Assembly: GCF_008124835.1 (NCBI RefSeq)
Contig: NZ_VNHW01000016.1
Coordinates: 1 to 64,000 of the forward strand
Direction of reading: 5' to 3'
Length of the DNA: 64,000 nt
Origin: Blastococcus xanthinilyticus
GTDB taxonomy: Bacteria > Actinomycetota > Actinomycetes > Mycobacteriales > Geodermatophilaceae
How positions within the stretch are numbered: position 1 is the first letter of the stretch; every line of letters begins with the position of its first letter. Of this stretch, positions 7,615-15,922 are shown piece by piece. The notes below the pieces were generated by a model. That model was not told the DNA's origin and made no database searches. It saw only the letters and a program-made list of their open reading frames with translations. The translations under genes and the position numbers were made by a program.

Positions 7615-7782
7615 ATGCTCCGCTTCCTCGGACTGCTGCTCGCGGTGTGGCTGGTCGTGAGCATCATCGGCGCCGTCATCGAGGGCCTGTTCTGGCTCAC
7701 CGTGATCGGCGTCGTCCTGTTCGTCGGCACCGCGGCGATCGGCTGGGCCCGGCGGGACCAGCGGGAGCTCCCCCGCCGCTGA
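7615..7782 (+). CDS. Small membrane protein, 55 residues, unknown function
   Basis: The 55-residue protein opens with MLRFLGLLLAVWLVVSIIG and has two hydrophobic segments (about 4-22 and 25-43), then the charged tail ARRDQRELPRR. CTGGGAGGGCCGAG ahead of the ATG supplies a good ribosome-binding site. Hairpin-like small proteins of this kind, often annotated only as hypothetical, are common in actinobacteria. The second segment and tail suggest both ends are cytoplasmic, by the positive-inside rule. No partner is evident. Confidence 0.7.
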   Translation: MLRFLGLLLAVWLVVSIIGAVIEGLFWLTVIGVVLFVGTAAIGWARRDQRELPRR

Positions 7783-7797
7783 CCGCCCGGCGGCCGG

Positions 7798-7965
7798 TCA
7801 GTCCCCGTCGGCGTCACCGGCCCCGCTGCCGGTCCACGGCCCGGGGCCGACCTGCCCGGCCGGCGGGATCTCCGCCGTCGGCTGCTCGCTCACCTGGTCG
7901 CCCGCGTCGACGCGGACGCCGGCCTCCAGGACCTCGAGGGGCACGGCGTAGCGGTTCTCGGTCAT
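7798..7965 (-). CDS. Small acidic hypothetical protein, 55 residues
   Basis: The frame encodes 55 residues starting MTENRYAVPLEVLEAGVRVDAG. The middle is acidic (DAGDQVSEQPTAEIPPAG) and the C-terminus rich in Gly, Asp and Pro; no domain is recognised. The ATG at 7965 is preferred over an open frame reaching back to 8136 because the upstream residues are Arg/Gly-rich with no plausible fold. The compact N-terminal block followed by a disordered tail is consistent with a real small protein, but coding status needs comparative support. Confidence 0.45.
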   Translation of the reverse strand: MTENRYAVPLEVLEAGVRVDAGDQVSEQPTAEIPPAGQVGPGPWTGSGAGDADGD

Positions 7966-8187
7966 ACGGCAGTATCCCGCCGCCGGCGCCCGGCCGTCCA
8001 GCCCGGCCGGACATGCCGCACCGGGGCCTGCTCCGCGCATTCGACGAAGAATGGCGGACCGGCCGGGCCACGATCCTGCGGCTCCATTCCTGACGCCGAC
8101 GGGCATCGCGCCCAGAGAATTCTGTGCGAAGATCACCGGGCGCCGTCCGACGCATTCTCGGAGGCGTCGCGGACCGATCCGGGCGGA

Positions 8188-9648
8188 ATGGGAGACATGT
8201 CAGAACTCGACCGGCTGGTGAATTCCTGCCTGATGCCCGGATTCGCCGGCGCGACCGTTCCCGACTGGGTCCGCGCCGCCCTCGACGAGGGGTTGGCCGG
8301 GGTCTGCCTGTACGGGCAGAACCTGGTCTCCGGCGGCCCCGGCCAGGTCGCCGCGCTCTCCGGTGCGCTGCACCGGGCCCGGCCGGACGCCCTCGTGGCC
8401 GTGGACGAGGAGGGTGGCGACGTCACCCGTCTCGAGTACGGCGTCGGCAGCAGCTACCCGGGCAACCTCGCCCTGGGGACGCTCGACGACGAGGAGGTCA
8501 CCGCCACCGTCGCCGCGGCCATCGGCGCGGACCTGCGCCGGGCCGGCGTCGACGTCGACTTCGCCCCCTCGGTGGACGTGAACAGCGACCCGCGCAACCC
8601 GGTCATCGGTGTCCGGTCCTTCGGCGCCGATCCGCTCCGGGTCGCCCGCCACGGCGCCGCGTACGTGCGCGGACTGCAGTCCACCGGCGTCGCGGCCACC
8701 GCCAAGCACTTCCCCGGGCACGGCGCCACCACGGTCGACTCCCACCTGGGCCTGCCGACGGTGGACGTCGACGAGGACACGTTCCGCCGGCGGGAGCTGC
8801 CGCCGTTCGCCGCGGCGATCGAGGCGGGGGTGGCGCTGGTCATGACCTCGCACGTGCTCTTCCCCGCGCTGGACGACGTCCCCGCCACGCTCAGCCGGCG
8901 GCTGCTGGTCGACCTGCTGCGCACCGAGCTGGGATTCGCGGGCGTGGTGGTCACCGACGCGCTGGACATGGCCGGGGTCCGGGCCGCGCACGGCATCCCG
9001 CGGGCCGCCGCGCTGTCGCTCGCCGCCGGCGCGGACCTGCTGCTGGTCGGGGCCGAGGACGGCGAGGAGCACTGCGCCGCCATCCGGGCGACGGTCGCCG
9101 AGCACGTGCGGGACGGCAGCCTGCCCGAGGCCCGGCTGCACGAGGCGGCGGCCCGGGTGGCCGCGCTGCGCACCGGGCCCGCGGCCCCGGTGCCGCCGAA
9201 CGGGGATCCCGGCGACCTCGGCCTGCGCGCCGCCCGCGCGGCGCGGCAGGCCCGGGACCTGCGGCCGCTGCCGGGCCCGGCGGTGGTGGTCGAGCTGCGC
9301 TCCGCTGCCAACATGGCGGTCGGCGACGCACGCTGGAGCCTGGCCGACCCGCTGCGCGAGCTGGGCTCCCTCGACCGTGCCGTCACCGTGGAGTCCGGCG
9401 ACCCGGACCCCGAGGCCGTCGCGGCCTCGGCGGCCGGCCGGCCGCTGGTGGTCGCCGTGCGGGACGCCTACCGCAGCGCGTGGCAGGAGCGCTGGCTGCG
9501 CCGGCTGACCGAGCTGCGCCCGGACGCCGTCACCGTCGCGCTCGGCATGCCCGACGACCTCGCGCTCGTGCCCGGGCCGGCGCTCGCGACCCTCGGGGCG
9601 TCACGGGCCTGCACCCGGGCCGCCGCCGAGGCCCTGGTGGGCCGGTGA
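8188..9648 (+). CDS. nagZ: Glycoside hydrolase family 3 beta-N-acetylhexosaminidase (NagZ-like)
   Basis: The 486-residue GH3 enzyme releases N-acetylglucosamine from chitooligosaccharides or muropeptides. It has the NagZ signature KHFPGHG (173-179) followed by DSH (184-186), the flexible loop with the catalytic His/Asp dyad, and the nucleophile Asp257 in VVTDALDMAG. There is no signal peptide, so it acts in the cytoplasm. After the barrel (about residue 330) is a second alpha/beta domain, as in actinobacterial Nag3-type enzymes, some of which are phosphorylases rather than hydrolases. ATG 8188 and ATG 8197 are both possible starts; neither has an ideally spaced ribosome-binding site. It overlaps nagA by GTGA, tying GlcNAc release to its metabolism. 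Confidence 0.88.
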   Translation: MGDMSELDRLVNSCLMPGFAGATVPDWVRAALDEGLAGVCLYGQNLVSGGPGQVAALSGALHRARPDALVAVDEEGGDVTRLEYGVGSSYPGNLALGTLDDEEVTATVAAAIGADLRRAGVDVDFAPSVDVNSDPRNPVIGVRSFGADPLRVARHGAAYVRGLQSTGVAATAKHFPGHGATTVDSHLGLPTVDVDEDTFRRRELPPFAAAIEAGVALVMTSHVLFPALDDVPATLSRRLLVDLLRTELGFAGVVVTDALDMAGVRAAHGIPRAAALSLAAGADLLLVGAEDGEEHCAAIRATVAEHVRDGSLPEARLHEAAARVAALRTGPAAPVPPNGDPGDLGLRAARAARQARDLRPLPGPAVVVELRSAANMAVGDARWSLADPLRELGSLDRAVTVESGDPDPEAVAASAAGRPLVVAVRDAYRSAWQERWLRRLTELRPDAVTVALGMPDDLALVPGPALATLGASRACTRAAAEALVGR

Positions 9649-10790
9649 CCGGACCGGGGGGAACCACCCTGCTGCACGGCGGGCGGGTGGTCGACGCCGG
9701 TGGACGGCGGGACGGCGGCTGGGTGCTGCTCGACGGGGACACGATCGCCGCCGTCGGCAGCGGGGACGCCCCGCGGGCCGGGCGCAGCGTGGATCTGGCC
9801 GGCGCCTGGCTCGTGCCCGGCTTCGTCGACCTGCACGTGCACGGCGGCGGCGGGCACGCCGCCGAGGAGGGCATCGAGGGGATGCGCGCGGCGCTCGCGG
9901 CCCACCGCGGCCACGGCACCACCCGCTCCCTGGTCAGCCTGGTCGCCGCGCCGCTGGAGGAGCTCGCCGCCTCCCTGGCCGCCGTGGCCGACCTCGCCGA
10001 GGCCGACCCCCGCGTGCTGGGCGCGCACCTGGAGGGGCCGTTCCTGTCGGCGGCCCGCTGCGGAGCACACGAGCCCGCGCACCTCCGGCCGCCCGCGCCC
10101 GCGGCGGTCGACCGACTGCTGGCCGCCGCCCGGGGCCGCCTCAGGCAGGTCACGATCGCCCCGGAGCTGCCCGGGGCGCTGGCGGCGATCGGCCAGTTCA
10201 CCGCGGCCGGCGTGACGGTGGCCGTCGGGCACACCGAGGCCGGCATGGAGCTCACCGCCCGCGCGTTCGACGCCGGCGCCCGCGTGCTCACCCACGCCTT
10301 CAACGCCATGCCGGGGCTGGGCCACCGCGCCCCCGGGCCGGTGGGCGCGGCGCTCGCCGACTCCCGGATCACCCTGGAACTGGTGCTGGATGGGCAGCAC
10401 GTGCACCCGGTGGTCGCGGGGCTGCTCCTCTCGGCGGCGCCGGGGCGGGTGGCGCTGGTGTCCGACGCCATGGCCGCCGCGGCCGCGGGCGACGGGCGCT
10501 ACCGCCTGGGCCGCGCCGACGTCGTGGTGCGCGACGGCCGCGCCGTCCTGGAGGGGACGGGGACCATCGCCGGGTCCACGCTCACCCTGGACCGGGCGCT
10601 GCGGCTGGCCGTGCAGGTGGTGGGGGTCGACCCGGTCGCGGCGGTGACCGCGCTGACGCTGATCCCGGCGCGCGCCCTGGGCCTGGACTCGCGCATCGGG
10701 CGCCTGGCGCCCGGCTACGCTGCCGACGCGGTGGTGCTCGACGAGGACTGGTCGGTGCAGGCCGTGTGGGCCGGCGGCCGGCCGGTCTGA
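9645..10790 (+). CDS. nagA: N-acetylglucosamine-6-phosphate deacetylase
   Basis: The 381-residue amidohydrolase converts GlcNAc-6-phosphate to glucosamine-6-phosphate and acetate. Metal and catalytic residues are His64 and His66 in VDLHVHGGGG, Glu130 in HLEGPFL, His196 in VGHTEA, His217 in THAFNAM and the catalytic base Asp274 in VSDAM. The size is normal for the family. The GTG start shares four bases with the nagZ stop. The product feeds NagB, encoded convergently 12 bases downstream. Confidence 0.95.
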   Translation: MTGPGGTTLLHGGRVVDAGGRRDGGWVLLDGDTIAAVGSGDAPRAGRSVDLAGAWLVPGFVDLHVHGGGGHAAEEGIEGMRAALAAHRGHGTTRSLVSLVAAPLEELAASLAAVADLAEADPRVLGAHLEGPFLSAARCGAHEPAHLRPPAPAAVDRLLAAARGRLRQVTIAPELPGALAAIGQFTAAGVTVAVGHTEAGMELTARAFDAGARVLTHAFNAMPGLGHRAPGPVGAALADSRITLELVLDGQHVHPVVAGLLLSAAPGRVALVSDAMAAAAAGDGRYRLGRADVVVRDGRAVLEGTGTIAGSTLTLDRALRLAVQVVGVDPVAAVTALTLIPARALGLDSRIGRLAPGYAADAVVLDEDWSVQAVWAGGRPV

Positions 10791-10802
10791 GCCCCCGCTC
10801 CC

Positions 10803-11591
10803 CTAGGGGCGGGAACGGTACGGCTCGTGCGCGTGGGCGTGCGTGTGCCGGTAGTAGTCGGCCAGCCGCAGCCGGCATGCCGCCGCCTCGTCGAGGACCA
10901 TCGCGGCGCGCGGGTGCAGCTGCAGGACCGAGGCCGGGCAGATCGCGGCCAGGGGGCCCTCCACCGCCGCGGCGACGGCGTCGGCCTTGGCCTCCCCCTG
11001 CGCCACGAGGAGCAGCTCCCGGGCCTCCAGGATCGTCCCGAGGCCCTGGGTCAGGCAGTGCAGCGGAACCTCCTCGGAGCCGGCGAAGAACCGCGCGTTG
11101 TCCGCGCGGGTCCGCGGGGCGAGGGTCTTGACCCGCGTGCGGGACGCGAGCGAGGACGTCGGCTCGTTGAAGCCGAGGTGCCCGTTGGCGCCGATGCCGA
11201 GGATCTGCAGGTCGATCCCCCCGGCGGCGCGGATGGCGCGCTCGTAGGCGTCCGCGGCCGCGGCGAGGTCGGGCGCCCGCCCGTCGGGCACGTGCACCCG
11301 GCGCGGGTCGAGGCCGAGCGGCTCGGTGACGGTGCGCCGGATGACCGACGCGTAGCTCTGCGGGTGCTCCAGCGGGATGCCGACGTACTCGTCGAGGGCG
11401 AAGCCGCTCACCCCGGTGACGTCGAGCGCGCCGTCGGCGACCTGCCGGGCGAGCTCGGCGTAGAGGCCCAGCGGCGAGGAGCCGGTGGCCAGGCCCAGGA
11501 CGGCGCCCGGGCGCCGGCGCACCACCCCGGCCACCCGCCGGGCCGCCTCGCGCGCGACGTCCTCCGGGCCGGGGAGGATGACTATCTCCAC
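10803..11591 (-). CDS. nagB: Glucosamine-6-phosphate deaminase
   Basis: The 262-residue enzyme isomerises and deaminates glucosamine-6-phosphate to fructose-6-phosphate and ammonia. The substrate loop is GLATGSSPLGLY (33-44), the catalytic base Asp67 lies in FALDEYVG, and GIGANGHLGFNEP (132-144) holds His138 and Glu143. The C-terminus is His-rich (YYRHTHAHAHEPY). It is the last gene of the minus-strand run ROK regulator-transporter-ROK kinase-nagB, three bases after the kinase stop. The short gap to convergent nagA contains a small hairpin of CCCC/GGGG overlapping the stop codon that might act on both strands. Confidence 0.95.
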   Translation of the reverse strand: MEIVILPGPEDVAREAARRVAGVVRRRPGAVLGLATGSSPLGLYAELARQVADGALDVTGVSGFALDEYVGIPLEHPQSYASVIRRTVTEPLGLDPRRVHVPDGRAPDLAAAADAYERAIRAAGGIDLQILGIGANGHLGFNEPTSSLASRTRVKTLAPRTRADNARFFAGSEEVPLHCLTQGLGTILEARELLLVAQGEAKADAVAAAVEGPLAAICPASVLQLHPRAAMVLDEAAACRLRLADYYRHTHAHAHEPYRSRP

Positions 11592-11594
11592 GGC

Positions 11595-12566
11595 TCAGCT
11601 CCCCACCGGCTGCGCCCGGCCGGCCCGGCTCCCGCGCACGCAGAGCGCCGCGCCGACCGGGGCGACCGGCACCCCGCGGGGGGCCAGCTGCACCCGCTCG
11701 GGTACGGCCAGGCTCTGCAGGAACGCCGACCGGGCGGCCTGCTCCCGGGCCCGCGCCACCACCGCCTCGAGCAGCGGAGGCCCCACGTCGGCGACCCCGC
11801 CGCCGAGGACGACGTGCTCGACGTCGCAGGTGAGCACCAGCAGGCGCACGGCGGCGGCCACGGCGTCGGCGAACCGGTCGCGCACCGCGACGGCCCGCCG
11901 GTCGCCGTCCGCGGCGGCGGCGAAGAGGTCGGCGGCCGCCGGCCGGCCGTTGCGGGCCGGCCAGGCGAGGTCGAGGGCGGCACCGGAGGCGTAGAGCTCG
12001 AGGCAGCCCTGCTGGCCGCAGGGGCAGCGGGGCCCGGACGGGTCGTAGGGGATGTGCCCGATCTCCCCCGCGGCGCCGTGCCGGCCGCGGCGGAGCTCAC
12101 CGCCCAGCAGCAGCCCGGCGGCGACGCCCGTGCCGAGCGCCAGGAACGCCAGGTCCCCGCGCAGGCCGAGCAGCCGCGCGGCCCCGACGGCGGCGACGTT
12201 CAGGTCGTTCTCCAGCACCACCGGCACGCCGTCGAGCCGGGCCGAGAGCAGCGGCGCCAGGTCCACCGCACGCTCGTGGATCCCGAGGTTGACCGCGTAG
12301 GAGAGCCGCCCGGTACCGGGGTCGACCAGCCCGGGCACGCCGGCGCCGACCCCGGCGAGGTCCTGCGGCACCAGCCCGGCGCCGGCGCAGAGCTGTCGCA
12401 CCACCTGCTCGGCGCTCGCCACGACACCGGCCACCCCCGGCCGGGTCGCCGCCCGGACGCTGTGCCGCACCGCGCCCGCCTCGTCGAGCAGCACGCCGAG
12501 CACCTTCGTCCCGCCGATGTCGAGCCCGACCGAGCAGGCCCCGGAGCCGTTCCGCTCTCCGGTCAC
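11595..12566 (-). CDS. ROK-family sugar kinase, probable N-acetylglucosamine/glucosamine kinase
   Basis: The 323-residue protein has ROK kinase features: the ATP-binding DIGGTKVLGVLLDE near the N-terminus, sugar-binding ENDLNVAAVG, the second phosphate loop LALGTGVAAGLLLGG, and the zinc motif GEIGHIPYDPSG...CPCGQQGCLE with one His and three Cys. It has no DNA-binding domain, so it is an enzyme rather than a ROK repressor. Lying between the sugar permeases and nagB, it most likely phosphorylates imported GlcNAc or GlcNAc freed by NagZ to give the NagA substrate. Glucokinase is the alternative. Its start overlaps the upstream permease stop (GTGA). Confidence 0.88.
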   Translation of the reverse strand: MTGERNGSGACSVGLDIGGTKVLGVLLDEAGAVRHSVRAATRPGVAGVVASAEQVVRQLCAGAGLVPQDLAGVGAGVPGLVDPGTGRLSYAVNLGIHERAVDLAPLLSARLDGVPVVLENDLNVAAVGAARLLGLRGDLAFLALGTGVAAGLLLGGELRRGRHGAAGEIGHIPYDPSGPRCPCGQQGCLELYASGAALDLAWPARNGRPAAADLFAAAADGDRRAVAVRDRFADAVAAAVRLLVLTCDVEHVVLGGGVADVGPPLLEAVVARAREQAARSAFLQSLAVPERVQLAPRGVPVAPVGAALCVRGSRAGRAQPVGS

Positions 12567-13429
12567 CCCTTCACCGCCCCGGAGACCAGGCCGGCGCTCA
12601 TCCGCTTCTGCACGACCAGGAAGAACACGATGACCGGCACGGAGATCAGCGTGGCGCCGGCCATGACCACCCCCCAGTCGGTGGCCTTGTTGGCCTCCAC
12701 GAGGCCCTGCAGCCAGAGCGGGAGGGTGCGCTGCCCGGGGTCGGTCATGACCACCAGCGCCAGGGTGTACTCGTTCCAGGCCTGGAGGAAGCCGTACACG
12801 CCGGAGGCCACCAGGCCCGGCGCCAGCAGCGGGAAGGTGATGCGGAAGAAGGCCCCGGTGCGCGACAGGCCGTCCATCATCCCGGCCTCCTCCAGCTCCA
12901 TCGGCACGCCCGCGACGAAGCCGCGCAGCATCCACACCGTGAACGGGAGGATGGCGGCGACGTACACGATCGTCAGGCCCAGGACGGCGTTGACCAGACC
13001 CCACGTGTCGAGCATGTGGTACTGCGAGATGAACAGCCCCTCGGCCGGGATCATCTGCACGACCAGGATCGTGACGATGAACGACTTGCGTCCCCGGAAC
13101 CGGAACCGGCTGATCGCCAGCGCGCCGAGGAATGCGAAGAGAATGGCGACGGCGAGGGTGATCCCGGTGACCGCGAGCGACACCTTGATCGCGTCGAAGA
13201 ATCCCGGGTCGCGGAACACGTTGGTGAAATTGGACAGCGTTCCGCCGAACGGCAGGAATGTCGGCTCGGGACGGCGCAGCGCATTGGTCGGCAGGAATGC
13301 GCTGTTGACCATCCAGTAGATCGGGAAGATCCAGACGAGCGCCACCAGCACCGCAAGCGCGCCGAGCAGCCGTGCTCCGGTGCTCCCCCGCCGGGCACTG
13401 GCGGCCGGCGCCGGCCGGGCGGCGCTCAC
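12563..13429 (-). CDS. Sugar ABC transporter permease, MalG/NgcG/DasC type
   Basis: The 288-residue inner-membrane permease has six hydrophobic segments and the EAA cytoplasmic loop ELEEAGMMDGLSRTGAFFRI, which docks the ATPase. The C-terminal NEYTLALVVM and QKRMSAGLVSGAVKG match the CUT1 subfamily MalG side. It pairs with the permease upstream, overlapping by GTGA. No ATP-binding subunit gene is in the operon; in streptomycetes, comparable sugar transporters borrow the shared ATPase MsiK, so an unlinked MsiK-like protein is inferred. Confidence 0.92.
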   Translation of the reverse strand: MSAARPAPAASARRGSTGARLLGALAVLVALVWIFPIYWMVNSAFLPTNALRRPEPTFLPFGGTLSNFTNVFRDPGFFDAIKVSLAVTGITLAVAILFAFLGALAISRFRFRGRKSFIVTILVVQMIPAEGLFISQYHMLDTWGLVNAVLGLTIVYVAAILPFTVWMLRGFVAGVPMELEEAGMMDGLSRTGAFFRITFPLLAPGLVASGVYGFLQAWNEYTLALVVMTDPGQRTLPLWLQGLVEANKATDWGVVMAGATLISVPVIVFFLVVQKRMSAGLVSGAVKG

Positions 13430-14421
13430 ACGTCGTCCCGGAGCATGCGGCGGATGTAGAACACGGTGAGCGCGAGCGTGATGACCAGCATGATCGTGGC
13501 CATGGCTCCGGCCAAGGAGAACTCCTTCGACAGGGAGTAGATGAAGGTGCCGAGCAGGTGCGTCTCGCGCGTGGGCGCGCCGGCCCGCTGCAGCACGTAG
13601 ATCTGGGTGAACACCCGCAGGTCCCAGATGACCTGGAGCAGCCCGACCACGAGCAGCACCGGCTTGACCATCGGCAGCGACAGGTACCGCAGCCGCTGCC
13701 AGGCGTTGGCGCCGTCGAGCTGGGCGGCCTCCATGCACTCCTCGGGCACCTGGAGCAGGCCAGCGTAGACGGTGAACACCACGAAGGGCACCGACATCCA
13801 CACCACGATGACCGTCGCCACGAAGTAGAAGGACGCCGGCTCGATGATCCAGGAGTGCTGCCGCATCCCCTCGGCCCCGAGCGGCTCGGCGAGCAGCCAG
13901 TTGATGACCCCGTACTGGGAGTCGAACAGCCACTGCCAGACCGTCATGGTGGCCAGCACCGGCGTCCCCCAGGCCAGCAGCAGGCCGACCTGCAGGGTGA
14001 TCCGCGCCGCCCGCCCGACCCGGGTCATCAGCACCGCCAGGGCGATCCCGACCGCCATCGTGAGCGCGGCGTTCACCAGGCAGAAGGCGATGGAGCGGGC
14101 GATCACGCCCCAGACGTAGGGATCGGAGAGCAGCTCGGCGTAGTTGCGCAGGCCGACCCACTCGGCCGGCTGACCGAACTGCTGCGCCAGCCCGTACTCC
14201 TGGAACGACAGGACGAACTGCCGGACCAGCGGGTAGCCGAGGCCCACGGCGATCGGGATGAGCGCGGGCACCAGGAGCAGGTAGGGGCCCAGCCGGGCCC
14301 GGATCGGACGGCGCCGGGGTGGCCGGCGGACCGCCGCCTCCGGGGCGGCGGGAGCGACGATCGGCGCCCGCGGCGGCACCGGGGGCAGCACGGTCGACGA
14401 GGAGGTGCGGGGAGCGGACAC
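13426..14421 (-). CDS. Sugar ABC transporter permease, MalF/NgcF/DasB type
   Basis: The 331-residue permease has a 45-residue Pro/Ala/Arg-rich cytoplasmic N-terminus and then about six to seven membrane segments starting at LGPYLLLVPALIPIAVGLGY. The EAA loop is EECMEAAQLDGANAWQRLRY. It forms the heteromeric channel with the MalG-type permease downstream. GTG 14421 is the chosen start because GGAGGGACC directly precedes it; the extra 13 codons of the longer frame cover that ribosome-binding site. It is 77 bases after the binding-protein gene. Confidence 0.92.
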   Translation of the reverse strand: MSAPRTSSSTVLPPVPPRAPIVAPAAPEAAVRRPPRRRPIRARLGPYLLLVPALIPIAVGLGYPLVRQFVLSFQEYGLAQQFGQPAEWVGLRNYAELLSDPYVWGVIARSIAFCLVNAALTMAVGIALAVLMTRVGRAARITLQVGLLLAWGTPVLATMTVWQWLFDSQYGVINWLLAEPLGAEGMRQHSWIIEPASFYFVATVIVVWMSVPFVVFTVYAGLLQVPEECMEAAQLDGANAWQRLRYLSLPMVKPVLLVVGLLQVIWDLRVFTQIYVLQRAGAPTRETHLLGTFIYSLSKEFSLAGAMATIMLVITLALTVFYIRRMLRDDV

Positions 14422-14498
14422 GGTCCCTCCGGGACTCCGACGAGGGGGCAGGGGGCGCACCGCGCGGGCGGTGCGCTCCCTGCCCCGCGATCACATGG

Positions 14499-15830
14499 TC
14501 AGTTGAGCGTGTCCGTGATCAGCTGGTCGGCCCGGGCCGAGGCCTCCTCCAGGTCGGCGCCGGAGGCGATCTCCTGGAAGAAGTCCTCGAGGATGCGCGC
14601 GCCCTCCACGTCGGCCCACTTCTCCGCCGGCGGGGTGAGCTTGGCGTTCAGCGCGGCGTCCAGCGCGGCCTCGGCGTAGACGTCGTCCCCGAGGGCGTCG
14701 GCGTACTCGCTGTTGCCGGGGATGAGGCCGTTCTCGGCCAGCATGGTCTGGTACTCCTCGCTGAAGATGATCTCCAGCAGGTTCCGGGCCAGGTCCTGGT
14801 TGCCCGACTTCGCCGGGATGGCGATGTTCGAGCCGCCGGCGAAGACCGTCGCCGGCTCACCGGCCGCGGGGCCGGGGAGCGGGAAGATGCCGGTCTTCTC
14901 CTCGTTGCACGCCTGCTGCTCGGCGAGCAGCGCCTTGGCCTCCTCCGACTCGTCGTCGGTGGCGACGCCCTTGTTGCACTCGGGCAGGTCGATGCTCCAG
15001 CGCGCCCACGTCGGGGCGGAGAACATCGCCGCCTCGCCGTTGTTGAAGGGCACCCACGGCTCCGCCGAGTCGGCGTCCTTCGGGGCGGAAGTGGCGTTGG
15101 CGAACAGCTCCTGGACCTGGGCCAGGCCCTCCTGCGACTCGGGGCTGGACAGGGCGCCGACCCACTCGTCGCCGTCCTGCTCGGCCAGGCTGCCGCCGTT
15201 GCTGTAGATCCAGGCGATGCCGTTGTACCAGTCCTGCCCGGGCAGCCAGAGGCCGGAGAAGTTGGGCGCCCCGGTGGGGTTGGCCTGCTGCAGCGCGACC
15301 GCCGCCTCGCCGAACTCCTCGAGGGTCTTCGGCACCTCGACCCCGGCAGCCTCGAAGAGGTCCTTGCGGTAGAACACCGCGCGGGCGCCGGAGTAGTAGG
15401 GCACCGCGTAGACGTCGCCGTCCACCGTGCCGGCCTCCACGAAGCCCTCGAGCAGCTGGTCGCCGCCGAGGCCGTCGACCATGTCGGTGATGTCGGTGAA
15501 CGCCCCGGCGTGGGTGAAGGTCGGGCTCTGGGTGTTGCCGATCTCGACCAGGTCGGGGGTCTGCTGCTCCGATGCCAGCGCGGTCTGCAGGCGCGGGACC
15601 AGCCCGCTCCAGTCCTGCTCCTCGATGACCAGCTGCGCGCCCTCGTTCTGGGCCTCGAAGGTCTCCACCAGGTAGTCGCGCAGCTCCTGGGGGGTGTCGG
15701 TCCCCGCGAGCCAGAGCCGCAGCTCCTCGTCGCCCCCCGCTTCGGTCTCGCTGCCACCGCCGCAGGCGGCCAGCGCCACCATCAGCCCGACGCCCACGGC
15801 TGCCAGCCCGCTCGTGCGTACCCTCGTCAT
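14499..15830 (-). CDS. Sugar-binding lipoprotein of the ABC transporter
   Basis: This 443-residue CUT1-family extracellular solute-binding protein begins with a lipoprotein signal; the lipobox is LAAC with lipidated Cys23, followed by GGGSE. The mature part has typical cluster features, including DLVEIGNTQSPTF, VYAVPYYSGARAVFYRKDLF and a C-terminal ARADQLITDTLN helix. AGGAAGG precedes the ATG. Context (ROK regulator, two permeases, ROK kinase, nagB) points to N-acetylglucosamine, chitobiose or another amino sugar, but specificity cannot be read from sequence. It is 92 bases after the regulator gene on the same strand. Confidence 0.92.
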   Translation of the reverse strand: MTRVRTSGLAAVGVGLMVALAACGGGSETEAGGDEELRLWLAGTDTPQELRDYLVETFEAQNEGAQLVIEEQDWSGLVPRLQTALASEQQTPDLVEIGNTQSPTFTHAGAFTDITDMVDGLGGDQLLEGFVEAGTVDGDVYAVPYYSGARAVFYRKDLFEAAGVEVPKTLEEFGEAAVALQQANPTGAPNFSGLWLPGQDWYNGIAWIYSNGGSLAEQDGDEWVGALSSPESQEGLAQVQELFANATSAPKDADSAEPWVPFNNGEAAMFSAPTWARWSIDLPECNKGVATDDESEEAKALLAEQQACNEEKTGIFPLPGPAAGEPATVFAGGSNIAIPAKSGNQDLARNLLEIIFSEEYQTMLAENGLIPGNSEYADALGDDVYAEAALDAALNAKLTPPAEKWADVEGARILEDFFQEIASGADLEEASARADQLITDTLN

Positions 15831-15922
15831 GTTGGGGTTTCCTTCCTGGTGCGCAGGCGGTGCCGGACAGCGCCGCCACAGGGATGTGGTTTCTCCGACG
15901 TGCAATGGCCGGCTCGGGGTCG

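Noticed and set aside
8124-9642. Upstream part of an 888-codon frame that ends as NagA
   Set aside because: The first 500 codons are an Arg/Gly-rich shadow of nagZ; the real nagA begins at GTG 9645.
10827-13319. Open frame of 830 codons opposite nagB, ROK kinase and the permease
   Set aside because: It crosses four clear genes on the other strand and has no recognisable domain.
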